A DNA stretch of 64,000 nt, from assembly GCA_963774345.1 (NCBI GenBank), contig CAVZFB010000028.1, positions 186,001 to 250,000 of the forward strand. Direction: 5' to 3'. Under the pieces are notes generated by a model. The model was not told the origin of the DNA. It searched no databases and saw nothing but the letters and a program-made list of their open reading frames with translations. Positions 38,021 to 46,877 of the stretch are shown one piece after another; the stretch's first letter is position 1; each line of letters starts with the position of its first letter. Position numbers and translations under genes: made by a program. Origin of the DNA: AP-15 sp963774345 (GTDB lineage Bacteria > Pseudomonadota > Alphaproteobacteria > ATCC43930 > CGMCC-115725).

Positions 38021-38155
38021 GCCGTATCATGCGAGAACTCTCCCTTTACATAGGCCCGGCGACTCTTCGCAGAGAGCGCCGACGGCGCGAGATGACGGCG
38101 AGCACTGGAACCGATAGACTGACCGCTACCCGGCAGCCTTCGAGGAGACGCAGAA

Positions 38156-38497
38156 ATGGCGTGGAAACGCATGGTGCTGCAGATCGGCATGGGGACCGAT
38201 ATCCGCGGCGCGGATTATACCAAGGCGGCGGTGCGCGCCTTGCGCGACGCGCTGTGGCACAACTCGCTGAGCGTCGCCGACGCGGTCGGCCTGCCGGTCA
38301 ACTCGATGCGGGTCGAAGTCACGATCGGCGTCCCCCGCCCTGAACAGGTGGACAAGGAAGCGGTTCTGGCGGTGCTGCCGCATGGTACGGGTACGGTGCA
38401 GGTCGTCGAAGGCGGATTAGAAATCGCCAATGATTCCGGCACCAATAAGACGGTGATCGCCAACGCCGCGGCACTCGTGCGGCTCGACGTTCCGTGA
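38156..38497 (+). CDS. Lin0512 family protein (copy 1)
   Basis: 113 residues of the Lin0512 family, function unknown. The family pattern is visible: VLQIGMGTDIRGADYTKAAVRALRDALWHNSL, the strand MRVEVTIGVPRP and a hydrophobic C-terminal strand (VIANAAALVRLDV). The fold is small alpha/beta, with no membrane segment. Followed 11 bp later by a paralogue, with which it may form a hetero-oligomer. Confidence 0.85.
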   Translation: MAWKRMVLQIGMGTDIRGADYTKAAVRALRDALWHNSLSVADAVGLPVNSMRVEVTIGVPRPEQVDKEAVLAVLPHGTGTVQVVEGGLEIANDSGTNKTVIANAAALVRLDVP

Positions 38498-38508
38498 GGA
38501 GGCGACCA

Positions 38509-38862
38509 ATGCCAGCAAAGCGCGTCATTCTCGAAATGGGCACCGGCAACGATTTGCACGGCGGCGACTATACCAAGGCGGCGGTGCGCGCGGTCGTCGA
38601 CGCCCTCCATCACAGCTCGCTGCCGTTGATCCGCACCTTCGGGCTCGATGCGCGCAAGATGCAGGTCGAGGTCACGATCGGAGTCCAGCGCCCCGATAAG
38701 GTTGACGCCGCGGTGGTCAAAGCCGCCCTGCCGCATGGCGAGGTCACCGTGAAGGTCGTCAAAGGCGGCCTCGACGTCCCCGACAACGAAACCAACGACA
38801 TCGCCGTGATCGCCAGCGCCGCAATCGCCGTACGGATGGAGCTGCCGCAAGCCGGAGACTGA
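38509..38862 (+). CDS. Lin0512 family protein (copy 2)
   Basis: 117 residues, clearly paralogous to the preceding gene: ILEMGTGNDLHGGDYTKAAVRAVVDALHHSSL, MQVEVTIGVQRPDKVD and AVIASAAIAVRMEL. GGAGG lies a few bases before the ATG. The two genes probably act together; their role is unknown. Confidence 0.85.
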   Translation: MPAKRVILEMGTGNDLHGGDYTKAAVRAVVDALHHSSLPLIRTFGLDARKMQVEVTIGVQRPDKVDAAVVKAALPHGEVTVKVVKGGLDVPDNETNDIAVIASAAIAVRMELPQAGD

Positions 38863-38875
38863 GACGCGTTTGCGG

Positions 38876-38990
38876 GTTATTCACGGGCGACAATGGCAGC
38901 AATCTCGACCTCGCAGTGCGAGGTGGTGAGCCTACCTTCACCTCACGCCCGGCCAGGGTATTTGCTGGGCAACGTCCAGGCGTCCCGCCG
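38876..38990 (-). pseudogene. Remnant of a RidA-family gene C-terminus
   Basis: About 110 bp that aligns with the 3' end of the intact ridA-like gene at 40218-40335. The minus-strand reading gives DAWTLPSKYPGRA and, after one frame change, RLTTSHCEVEIAAIVARE and a stop, against DAWVSPGNTPGRACVEARLAAPHWKVEIAVIAARE split over the intact gene. It lies in the same orientation, 1.3 kb away, with two AT-richer genes in between. The rest of the 38991-39248 gap has no gene that I can support. Confidence 0.72.
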
Positions 38991-39248
38991 ATTGTTAACT
39001 TAAACAGGTGGCTCGCCGTGCGGCCAGCACTCATCGGATTTAGCGGATAGCCGGTAACGGAAAATATAGAGACCGAAGACTATCTTCGCGAAGGAAGAGG
39101 CAGACGGCTATTATGGAAGAGGCAGAAGCACCCGAACCCCCAAGGCCACTTGGCCCGGAGCTTTGCCCACGCGTGGGCTTCGTCGTCATCAAGTTCGCGG
39201 CCGGCGGTGCGCATCCGCCTCTCGAGTTGAACCAGGAAAATCTGTTAG

Positions 39249-39725
39249 ATGCCTAAGTTCTTTGGCTCTACCCTGTTGGCAACTGTGCTCCTGGTAACCC
39301 CAGCAATGGCACAGCAATCCAAAACTTTGCCGCAGGCAAGTCTGCCCTCCGGGCAAGCCGTTTCCCATCTGATGTTCCAAAGAGGACTCGCTGATCGCAC
39401 GAGATGGGAGCAATTTATTAACTCAGAACAGCCCGATATCAAAGCCGGTTCACTATGGTGGGCTGGGCAACGCTCGCTGCCGCACCCTGGCTCTTGCGAC
39501 CAAATGGCCGATGCTTTCGGCAAGCCCACGGTCGACCCAAGCGGTCGGATCGACGACCCAAGAGTCTTGTTTTATACGGGATGTATTGCTGCGCAGATGT
39601 TGCTCGCCCCAAACGACGCTATGCGCAAATCCGAACCGTCCTACCGGTTGGGATGGAACGCCTACGAATCGCCCGCTTTACCTTCCGCAGATCTGCCCCC
39701 AGGGCAAGCGCAAGGAGACAGATAA
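39249..39725 (+). CDS. Hypothetical secreted protein
   Basis: 158 residues with a clean signal peptide (KFFGSTLLATVLLVTPAMAQ). The mature part has two Cys (SCDQMAD and TGCIAAQ) that could form a disulfide and no recognised domain. AGGA lies about nine bases before the ATG. GC content is lower than in the surrounding genes, and the gene lies in an islet between the ridA remnant and ridA, so recent acquisition is possible. Confidence 0.6.
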   Translation: MPKFFGSTLLATVLLVTPAMAQQSKTLPQASLPSGQAVSHLMFQRGLADRTRWEQFINSEQPDIKAGSLWWAGQRSLPHPGSCDQMADAFGKPTVDPSGRIDDPRVLFYTGCIAAQMLLAPNDAMRKSEPSYRLGWNAYESPALPSADLPPGQAQGDR

Positions 39726-39784
39726 TCGACTATGGCGGGCGGAGGGCGCATTGATCGAGGAAAGGCGCGGCGACGGGGGAACCT

Positions 39785-40198
39785 ATGACCGTAATCGTTA
39801 AATGCGATTGGCGGGAACTTGGGTTAGGCAATATATTCGCTATTGATTCAGCATGGCTCTATAAAAACTGTCCGCTGAAGTGGGGCGACGAGGTTTTCAT
39901 CTGGTGGCACGAACGCAATAGGCGACACACGGAATTGGAGATGCGAGGCAGGCTTTCGCGATTCTCGTACCTTGGTAAATCGCCTACGACTGGCCACCCT
40001 GAAGCCTCGCTGCAAATCAATGTTACACAAAGGATCATACCAACTCGTCGATTGACTGTTGCTAATCTCGATAAAAATAGCGACATCCCCGCTCTACGTA
40101 CACTATCATATAAGCTAAAGAGCAATAGACATAAGAAAGTCGCATTTTTGGATACGGTCGAGGCGTACTATCTTCGAGATTTTTTCGAAATACTTTGA
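39785..40198 (+). CDS. Hypothetical protein, AT-rich islet
   Basis: 137 residues, cytosolic, rich in Lys, Asn and aromatic residues. A segment WGDEVFIWWHERNRRHTELEMRG recalls small PUA/EVE-like beta folds, but I cannot make a firm match. GGGGGAA precedes the ATG. Codon use (ATA, AAA, AGA) is unlike the GC-rich neighbours. It is the second gene of the islet. Confidence 0.55.
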   Translation: MTVIVKCDWRELGLGNIFAIDSAWLYKNCPLKWGDEVFIWWHERNRRHTELEMRGRLSRFSYLGKSPTTGHPEASLQINVTQRIIPTRRLTVANLDKNSDIPALRTLSYKLKSNRHKKVAFLDTVEAYYLRDFFEIL

Positions 40199-40217
40199 GG
40201 CGTACAGCGCGATCCGG

Positions 40218-40568
40218 CTATTCGCGGGCGGCGATGACGGCGATCTCGACTTTCCAGTGGGGGGCGGCAAGGCGGGCCTCGACGCAGGCGCGGCCGGGGG
40301 TGTTGCCGGGCGACACCCAGGCGTCCCACACCGCGTTCATGTCGTTGAAGTAGCGCATGTCCGAGAGCCAGATCGTCGCCGACAACAGCTTCGAATTGTC
40401 GGTGCCGGCATCGGCCAGCAGCTCGTCGATCTTGCGCAATATCTCCTCGGTCTGCTGGCGCACATCAGCGGCCGGGGTATCCCCCACCTGCCCAGCCAGA
40501 TAGACGGTCGAGCCATAGGCCACGGCCTGGCTCATCCGCGCTCCGACTCTATGCCGCTCGATCGTCAT
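40218..40568 (-). CDS. RidA family protein (reactive intermediate/imine deaminase-like)
   Basis: 116 residues of the YjgF/YER057c/UK114 family. Typical features: GSTVYLAGQVG, EEILRKIDELLADAG, TIWLSDMRYFNDMNAVWDAW and TPGRACVEARLA, with the Arg that binds the substrate carboxylate and the C-terminal Glu of VIAARE. It hydrolyses enamines/imines or acts in related detoxification. Its 3' end is partly duplicated at 38.9 kb. Confidence 0.92.
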   Translation of the reverse strand: MTIERHRVGARMSQAVAYGSTVYLAGQVGDTPAADVRQQTEEILRKIDELLADAGTDNSKLLSATIWLSDMRYFNDMNAVWDAWVSPGNTPGRACVEARLAAPHWKVEIAVIAARE

Positions 40569-40776
40569 ATCGGCTCTCCTGGGAAAAGCTGGTGTGATGA
40601 TAGCACCTGACGGAAAAGTCCTTCCGGGCTTCCGGGGATGGTTGGGGCGCTGATCTGCCCTAGTCCTCCTCGCGACTATCGCAGAAATTCGTCGCCGGGG
40701 TCGAAACGGGTCGGCCAGTCATTCTATACGGTTGGCTCAGCAGGTCTCCGGAACATTATGGCAGGGGGCGGGGAAA

Positions 40777-41328
40777 ATGAGCAGCAACGACATTCCACAG
40801 CGGAACCGAGCTGGGCAACCAACAGTGGGACACGCCGGATTCTATCGCTTTCATGTTCCGCACGCGCATCTCTCGTCGGTGTTCGGCGACGACTGGTTCG
40901 CGCTGAAAGCAGAGGCGTTTGCGCAATTCTTTGGGACTCCGGTGTTCCTGATCGCCCAGACGGGGATCGTCGCAATATGGATCCTCGTCAACATCGCGGG
41001 ATGGTGGATCTTCGATGTATATCCCTTCATCCTGTTGAATCTCGCCTTCAGCCTGCAGGCTGCCTATGCGGCGCCGCTGATCCTGCTGGCGCAGACGCGG
41101 CAGGCCGACCGCGATAAGGCCACGGCGACGGCCGACGCGCAACATCGCGAGGATCTGCACCAAGCCAGCGAAGAGCGTCAGCGCCTCGCGGCCGAGCAGA
41201 CTGCGCTGCTGGTGCGCATGCTGGAGCAGAACACGCAATTGACCGAGGCAGCTAAGGCCCTGACCGAGCGCATCGAAAGCCTGACCGCCGAGGTGCATAA
41301 ACACATTTTGGAGTCAAATCAGGACTAG
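40777..41328 (+). CDS. DUF1003 membrane protein
   Basis: 183 residues. Two adjacent transmembrane helices (IAQTGIVAIWILVNIAGWW and YPFILLNLAFSLQAAYAAPLILL) carry the DUF1003 pattern ending LILLAQTRQADRDK, followed by an 80-residue charged coiled coil. The function is unknown. The ATG at 40777 was chosen after GGGGAAA; the open frame begins 45 bases earlier. It stands alone between the convergent ridA and deacetylase genes. Confidence 0.85.
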   Translation: MSSNDIPQRNRAGQPTVGHAGFYRFHVPHAHLSSVFGDDWFALKAEAFAQFFGTPVFLIAQTGIVAIWILVNIAGWWIFDVYPFILLNLAFSLQAAYAAPLILLAQTRQADRDKATATADAQHREDLHQASEERQRLAAEQTALLVRMLEQNTQLTEAAKALTERIESLTAEVHKHILESNQD

Positions 41329-41373
41329 CGACCGGTATCGGCCCGCCGGGCGCCAAGTGTCCGATTTCGACCG

Positions 41374-42270
41374 CTAGCCGGAGCCGGGGATCGTCCCCTG
41401 CGGCAGGCCTTCGCAATAGCGGGCGATTTCTCCGGGGGTGGTGATCCACAGCGCCTCGCGCTGCTCGAGGATGTGCCGCAGAGCGTCGCGGAAAGCCCGC
41501 AGCCGAAACGGCTGGCCGATGATAAAGGGATGCACCGAGACGGCAAAGACCAGCGGGTATTTCCTCGATTGTTCGAGCATCTCGTCGAACTGGTCGACGA
41601 TCATCTCGGCGAATTGGCGCCCCGTATGGCGGCGAAACACCAAGGACGGCGAGTCGTTGACTTCGAGCGGATAGGGCACCGACAGGATCGGCCCGGCGCG
41701 GGTGCGCATCCAGACCGGCTGGTCATCCATCGCCCAATCCATGACATAGCGGTAGCCGGCCTCCTTCAACAGGTCGAGCGTGACCCCGCTTTGGGCGATA
41801 TAGGGGCCGAGCCAGCCCTCGGGCCGACGGCCCGATACTCTTGTCACCACCTCGGTACACTCGGCGATCAGTCGCCGCTCATCCTCCTCCCACAGCACAT
41901 CCTGGCGCTCTGAATTGGTTCGGCCGTGGCCGACATATTCGTCGCCCCGCCCGTTCAGCCGCTCGACGATGTCGGGACAGGCTTCGAGCACCGCCGAGTT
42001 GACGTTATGGGCCCCCGGCAAGGCGAACTCGTCGAGCAGGTCGAGGTAATACCAAAGACCGACACGGTTGCCGTAATCGCGCCACGCGTAATTGCGATGG
42101 CTCTGGGGCGAGGGCGCCCCGGTCGAATCACTGCCGAGCCCGGCGCCGAACGCGAAATGCTCGATGTTATTGTTGAAGGTTACAGCGAGCCGCTTGCCCT
42201 CGGGCCAGTCATATTGCGGCCGCTTGATGATCGGGACGTAATCGTACCTGCTGTGAGCGGGAAGTTTCAT
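41374..42270 (-). CDS. Polysaccharide deacetylase family protein (PuuE/allantoinase-like)
   Basis: 298 residues of carbohydrate esterase 4-like fold. It has TFNNNIEHFAFGAGLGSD in the position of the first metal motif, GRGDEYVGHGRTNSER, RPEGWLGPYIAQSGVT and SVHPFIIGQPFRL. These are typical of the PuuE/HpuA-type deacetylases that act on small cyclic amides such as allantoin. The neighbour downstream is an enoyl-CoA hydratase on the same strand 34 bp away, so a catabolic operon is likely. Confidence 0.85.
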   Translation of the reverse strand: MKLPAHSRYDYVPIIKRPQYDWPEGKRLAVTFNNNIEHFAFGAGLGSDSTGAPSPQSHRNYAWRDYGNRVGLWYYLDLLDEFALPGAHNVNSAVLEACPDIVERLNGRGDEYVGHGRTNSERQDVLWEEDERRLIAECTEVVTRVSGRRPEGWLGPYIAQSGVTLDLLKEAGYRYVMDWAMDDQPVWMRTRAGPILSVPYPLEVNDSPSLVFRRHTGRQFAEMIVDQFDEMLEQSRKYPLVFAVSVHPFIIGQPFRLRAFRDALRHILEQREALWITTPGEIARYCEGLPQGTIPGSG

Positions 42271-42304
42271 CGACGCAGCTCGTGGTGGGTTTCACAATCG
42301 CCCC

Positions 42305-43105
42305 TCACCGTCCCTTGAATTCCGGCTTGCGCTTTTCCATGAAGGCCGTGCGGCCTTCGGCGTAATCGGCGCTGGCGAAGCATTCGTCGACCAAACGCTT
42401 GCACAGTGCGAGGTCGCGTGCAGACTTGTCCTTTAGCGCCTCGCGAATATTCACCTTCGCCGAGCGCACCGTTAACGGCGCATTCGCCGCGATCATGTCG
42501 CAATAGTTCCTGACGTAAGACTCCAACTCCTCGTCCGGCACCACCTGGTTGACGAGGCCCATGCGCAACGCCTCCTCGGCGGTGAACTGTCGCGCGGTGA
42601 AGAAGATCTCGCGGGCGTAGGCGGGGCCGACCAGGTCGACCAGCTTCTTGATGCCGTCATAGGCGTAGCCGAGCCCGAGCTTTGCCGCCGGAACGCCAAA
42701 TTTCGAGCCCTCGGCGGCGATGCGCATGTCGCAGGCGAGCGCTGTGCCGACCCCGCCGCCGATGCAATAGCCGCGGATCATCGCGATCGTCGGCTTCAAC
42801 GTCTCCTGCAGGCGCATCCGCGCGCCTTCGGAAATCTTGCTGTAGGCGGCAGCCGCTTCCTCCGACGCGCGCCTTTCCTTGAATTCGGAGATGTCGGCGC
42901 CGGAAACGAAAGCGCGCCCACCGGCGCCGCTAAGGACGATCACGCGGACCGCGTCGTCGGCCTCGAAATCGTCCATGATCTGGGCCACGGCCTGCCACAT
43001 TTCGAGCGAGACCGCGTTGTGCCGCGCGGGATTGTTGAAGATCAGACGGCCGATCGCCCCGTCTTTTTCGGCGATCATCTTGCTGGTCAACGGCTGGTCG
43101 AGCAT
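42305..43105 (-). CDS. Enoyl-CoA hydratase/isomerase family protein
   Basis: 266 residues of the crotonase fold. The oxyanion-hole segments are GRAFVSGADISEF and IRGYCIGGGVGTALACDMRIAAE; the strand FGVPAAKLGLGY follows. The Glu pair of classical hydratases is partly replaced (TALACDM), so the exact reaction is uncertain. The ATG at 43105 gives the normal N-terminus; a longer open frame exists upstream. It lies between the MFS gene and the deacetylase gene on the same strand. Confidence 0.88.
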   Translation of the reverse strand: MLDQPLTSKMIAEKDGAIGRLIFNNPARHNAVSLEMWQAVAQIMDDFEADDAVRVIVLSGAGGRAFVSGADISEFKERRASEEAAAAYSKISEGARMRLQETLKPTIAMIRGYCIGGGVGTALACDMRIAAEGSKFGVPAAKLGLGYAYDGIKKLVDLVGPAYAREIFFTARQFTAEEALRMGLVNQVVPDEELESYVRNYCDMIAANAPLTVRSAKVNIREALKDKSARDLALCKRLVDECFASADYAEGRTAFMEKRKPEFKGR

Positions 43106-43200
43106 GGCGGCGTTAGCTCCTCGTTTATGGCGGGTCCGGTTCGATCGCTCGATTGTGGCAGATGGCGCGCCAGCGCGCATCCGCCCATTCTCGCCGCCTG

Positions 43201-44490
43201 CTAACCGGCGACCGCTAGCTGGCCGACCCGCGGCAGATCACTGATCGGGCGATCGGGCCGAATCCAGTGGGTCATGACAATGGCGAACAGCAACAGACCG
43301 ACCGAGAAGGCGAACGGCGTCGTCCAGCTACCGGTCCGGTCTAAAATCCAGGCGAAGGCGACCGGCGAGAGAATTCCGGCAACGGCGCCGGCGGCATTCA
43401 TCAGCGCGCTCGACGAGCCGGCGTAATTGGGTGCTATGTCCATCGTCGCGGTCCACAGCGGCGAGATCGCGAAGCCGAGGAAGAACAGCGCGACCGTGAA
43501 GCCGGCCAGCCCGATAACCACATCGTGGACGAGGATCGCCGGCACCAGCCCCGCCACCGCGAGAACCCAGCTGACGGCGATCAGCCGCGAGCGCGCAATC
43601 TGCAGATTGCTGGTGCGGCGCAGCAGGTAGTCGGTGGCCATCCCGCCGAGCAACTCGGCAAACATCGCGCAGAGCAGCATCCCCATGAACAGGAACGACG
43701 ATTTTTTGAGTTCGAGGCCGTAGTTTTTCTGCAACAAAGACGGCATCCAGGTCACAAACAGCCAGCCGGTCCAGCCCTGGCAGAAGTAGATGATCATCAA
43801 CGGCGTCACGCGCGGGATGAGACGCCGCCACGGCACCGGGCCGGAACCGGCGAGGGTTGCCGGATCAGCGGTCGGTAATGCCGCCAGTTCGGCGCTGGAA
43901 ATGCCCGGATGCTGGCGCGGGTCTTCGTGGAAATACCACCACCACACCGCCGCCCAAACAGCCGACAAGATGCCGACCGCGATAAATGAAAATCTCCAGG
44001 AGACCCAGGTGATCAGCAAAGCGACGATCGGCGCAGCCGTTCCCGCGCCGGCGCGCCCGGCGGCGTGGGTGGCCCCGATCGCCGTGCCGCGCGCCTCGAC
44101 CGGCATCCATTTGGAGAGCGCACGGGTAGCTGCCGGCAAGGTGGCGCCCTCGCCCATGCCGAGCACCAAGCGCACGCCAAACAGCGAAACAAGCCCGGTC
44201 ACCGCCCCGGTCGCAATCGTCGTGAGCGACCACGCCAGGCCGCAGACGGTTAGTGTGCGGCGCGCGCCAAAGCGGTCGGCAAACCAGCCCCCGACCAGCT
44301 GAAACGGGGCATAGGCGTAGTTAAAGGCCGAAAAGGCGAGGCCGAGCGCGATATTGCTCAGGCCAAGGTCCTTCTGCATCACGGTCGCCGCGGCGGCCAA
44401 ATTGACGCGGTCGATAAACAGGATGAAGTGCATCGAGATCAGAAGGAGCAGGAAATTCCTGGTGGCGCGTCCGTTGAAGCCAAACAGCAT
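43201..44490 (-). CDS. MFS transporter, anion:cation symporter-like
   Basis: A 429-residue carrier with 12 helices. The family pattern is HFILFIDRVNLAAAATVMQKDLGLSN at the N-terminus, GGWFADRFGARRTLTVCG in loop 2-3, and GMGEGATLPAATRALSKWMP in helix 4, all typical of the ACS group (organic acids, hexuronates, allantoate). GGGAGGGAG precedes the ATG. It sits upstream of the enoyl-CoA hydratase and deacetylase genes and may supply their substrate. Confidence 0.88.
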   Translation of the reverse strand: MLFGFNGRATRNFLLLLISMHFILFIDRVNLAAAATVMQKDLGLSNIALGLAFSAFNYAYAPFQLVGGWFADRFGARRTLTVCGLAWSLTTIATGAVTGLVSLFGVRLVLGMGEGATLPAATRALSKWMPVEARGTAIGATHAAGRAGAGTAAPIVALLITWVSWRFSFIAVGILSAVWAAVWWWYFHEDPRQHPGISSAELAALPTADPATLAGSGPVPWRRLIPRVTPLMIIYFCQGWTGWLFVTWMPSLLQKNYGLELKKSSFLFMGMLLCAMFAELLGGMATDYLLRRTSNLQIARSRLIAVSWVLAVAGLVPAILVHDVVIGLAGFTVALFFLGFAISPLWTATMDIAPNYAGSSSALMNAAGAVAGILSPVAFAWILDRTGSWTTPFAFSVGLLLFAIVMTHWIRPDRPISDLPRVGQLAVAG

Positions 44491-44662
44491 GTCGCGCTCC
44501 CTCCCTAAGCCGACGCAGTCTCGCGCGGTTCCGCGCCTTCCGGGAATTGCCGGATTGCATGGCAGCTAGGCAAAGAGAGAGGGCTGCCTGTTGCTGAGGG
44601 ATGTTGAGCACGAGGCCGCAACGGCAACGACAGGAGGCTGAGTAAAAACCCACCCCCCAGTA

Positions 44663-44682
44663 CCGCCGCCCAAAGGCGGCGG
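44663..44682 (-). terminator. Possible intrinsic terminator after CaiB/BaiF gene
   Basis: An eight-pair GC-rich hairpin (CCGCCGCC / GGCGGCGG, four-base loop) begins about 20 bp after the gene's stop. On the minus strand a T-run appears only about 15 bases past the stem, so the assignment is tentative. Confidence 0.4.
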
Positions 44683-44701
44683 CCGGTTCGAATGCTTGGC
44701 G

Positions 44702-45889
44702 TCAGACCACTTCGCGGGCGCGCAGATCGGCGATCTTGGCGTCGCTGTAGCCGATTTCGTGCAATACCGCGTCGGTATGCTCGCCGAGGCCGGGCGTCGG
44801 GCGTAGCTTTTCGGGTTCGGGCGTGCGCGTCATATTGATCGCCTGACCGACGGCCTTGAGCGGCCCGAGCTTAGGATGGTCGATCGGCCGCGCCATTTCG
44901 AGGTGCTGCACCTGCGGATCGGCGAAGGTCTGGTCGATCGTGTAGAGCGGCCCGCACGGGACCCCGACCTCGTTCATCAATTCGACCCAATAGGCGCTCG
45001 GGCGCTTTCGGGTAATCTCGGCGATCCGTTCGTTGAGTACCTTGCGGTTCTTTGAGCGCTGCGGCCCGGTGGCGTAATCGGGATCTTTGAGCAGATGCGG
45101 CACATCGGCCGCCTCGCAGAAGCGGCGGAACATCTGATCGCCCGAGGCGGCGATGTTGATCTGCCCGTCGGCGGTCGGGAACAGCCCGGTCGGGATGCCG
45201 GTGGGATGGTCGTTGCCGGCCTGCTTCGCGACTTCGCCGGCCATCAGCCAGCGCGAGGCCTGGAAATCGAGCATGAAGATCTGCGCCTCGAGCAATGAGG
45301 TGTGCACCCATTGCCCCTCGCCGGTCACGTCACGGTCGAGCAGCGCCATCAGTATCCCCTGCGCCAACAGAATGCCGGCGCACAGATCGTCGATCGGGAT
45401 GCCGACTCGCACCGGCCCCTGCCCCGGCAATCCGGTAATCGACATCAGCCCGCCCATCCCTTGGGCGATCTGATCGACCCCAGGCCGCTTGGCGTAAGGG
45501 CCGGTCTGGCCGAAGCCGGAGATGCTGCCATAGACGATGCGCGGGTTTACCTTCTTGACCGATTCGTAGTCGACGCCGAGCCGGTGCTTGACCGTCGAGC
45601 GGAAATTCTCGACGACGACATCGGCCTTCTCGGCCAGCTTCATGAAGATCGCGAGCCCGTCCTCGGTTTTCAGGTTGAGGGTGAGGCTGCGCTTGTTGCG
45701 GTGGAGATTCTGGAAATCGAAGCCTTCGCGCCGCGAGCCGGTTACGTCGCGGCCGTCGTCGCCGCGCTGCTCGATCTTGATGACATTGGCGCCCCAATCG
45801 GCGAGCTGGCGGACCGCGGTCGGTCCGGCGCGGGCATGAGTGAGGTCGAGGACGGTAAAGCGGGACAGCGGCAGGGTTCCGATGCTCAC
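44702..45889 (-). CDS. CaiB/BaiF family CoA-transferase
   Basis: A 395-residue class III CoA-transferase. Characteristic segments: VLDLTHARAGPTAVRQLADWGANVIKIE, LHRNKRSLTLNLKTEDG, VVVENFRSTVKHRLGVDYE with the conserved Asn-Phe-Arg, and GSISGFGQTGPYAKRPGVDQIAQGMGG, which contains the catalytic Asp in GVDQ. It moves CoA between organic acids. A GTG start is used. It lies upstream of the MFS and enoyl-CoA hydratase genes on the same strand, in keeping with acid catabolism. Confidence 0.92.
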   Translation of the reverse strand: MSIGTLPLSRFTVLDLTHARAGPTAVRQLADWGANVIKIEQRGDDGRDVTGSRREGFDFQNLHRNKRSLTLNLKTEDGLAIFMKLAEKADVVVENFRSTVKHRLGVDYESVKKVNPRIVYGSISGFGQTGPYAKRPGVDQIAQGMGGLMSITGLPGQGPVRVGIPIDDLCAGILLAQGILMALLDRDVTGEGQWVHTSLLEAQIFMLDFQASRWLMAGEVAKQAGNDHPTGIPTGLFPTADGQINIAASGDQMFRRFCEAADVPHLLKDPDYATGPQRSKNRKVLNERIAEITRKRPSAYWVELMNEVGVPCGPLYTIDQTFADPQVQHLEMARPIDHPKLGPLKAVGQAINMTRTPEPEKLRPTPGLGEHTDAVLHEIGYSDAKIADLRAREVV

Positions 45890-46117
45890 GAGTGCGGGCC
45901 TTCCGATCTGAGGTCAAACTTGCGGTCGAAATTTACGTCAGCGGCAACTTTGGTACTTTCATCGGGCGGGCGTCAAGCGCGCGGCGCGCCGCTATCAGGC
46001 GAGGCGAGGTCTGTCCGCGCTACCGCATCAACCCAGTCAGTCCCCGTCTCAAAGTAAGAACTCAAGACAAAGTGCATGATCTTATGGGAAAGAACACGTT
46101 AATACATATTTCTAATG

Positions 46118-46768
46118 TCACGCCCTTCTCAGTAAATCTACATCATCATTTTTTACATTGATCACCCGATCGCTGACTGGGGCGATCGTCATCCCGCCGG
46201 TATAGGGGACGAGCAGCCGCCTTGCCGTATTCGGAGGCGCTGTAAGCCAGCGTTGATAGTCCCCAGGTGCGATGATCACCGGCATGCGATCGTGCACCTC
46301 ACTGACGAGTTTGTTCGCCTGCGTCGTAATGACCGCGAACGTCTCGACCGGTTCGCCGCTCTCCGGCGCCCACTTCTCCCATAGGCCTGCGAACGCGAAC
46401 AGGGCTCCGCTCCTAAGCGCCATCTTGAAGGGGTGCTTGTTGCCGCCTTTTGTCTGCCATTCATAAAAGCCGTTGGCCGGCACGAGACACCGTTGTGTTT
46501 CGAGGGCTTTCCGGTATGCCGGCTTCTCTTCGAGTGTTTCGGCGGGCGCATTGATCATTCCCGCTCCGAGCGACAAGTCGCGCGACCAGGAGGGCACTAA
46601 GCCCCATCGGGCCATATGAATGCTCCTGCCCTTGTCGACAGCGATCACAATCGGGGAGAGCTGCTCCGGCGCGATGTTATAGCGGGGCGCGAGCTCTGGC
46701 ACGGCATCGACCCGCAGCGCCTTCCTGATTTCGGTCGCTGTGGCCGTGAGGTAGAAACGTCCGCACAT
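46118..46768 (-). CDS. SOS response-associated peptidase (SRAP, YedK/HMCES-like)
   Basis: 216 residues. The catalytic Cys2 follows Met1 (MCGRFYLT) and is exposed after Met removal. APRYNIAPEQ, the Glu in VPANGFYEWQ and the His in VHDRMPVII complete the site. The protein makes a DNA-protein thiazolidine crosslink at abasic sites in single-stranded DNA. The usual Asn-Ala-Arg of NARAET is NAPAET here, so an Arg near the DNA-binding groove is changed to Pro. The 45890-46117 gap upstream of the CaiB gene has no gene. Confidence 0.92.
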   Translation of the reverse strand: MCGRFYLTATATEIRKALRVDAVPELAPRYNIAPEQLSPIVIAVDKGRSIHMARWGLVPSWSRDLSLGAGMINAPAETLEEKPAYRKALETQRCLVPANGFYEWQTKGGNKHPFKMALRSGALFAFAGLWEKWAPESGEPVETFAVITTQANKLVSEVHDRMPVIIAPGDYQRWLTAPPNTARRLLVPYTGGMTIAPVSDRVINVKNDDVDLLRRA

Positions 46769-46877
46769 GGCCCATTATACCATTTCGCGCCCGCATGCGG
46801 GTTGAAACCGGATTGCGAAGCAAATCATTTGACCTCTCCCCCTTCATAAGATTGTGGCGGTGCTTCGCGTCCGACAT

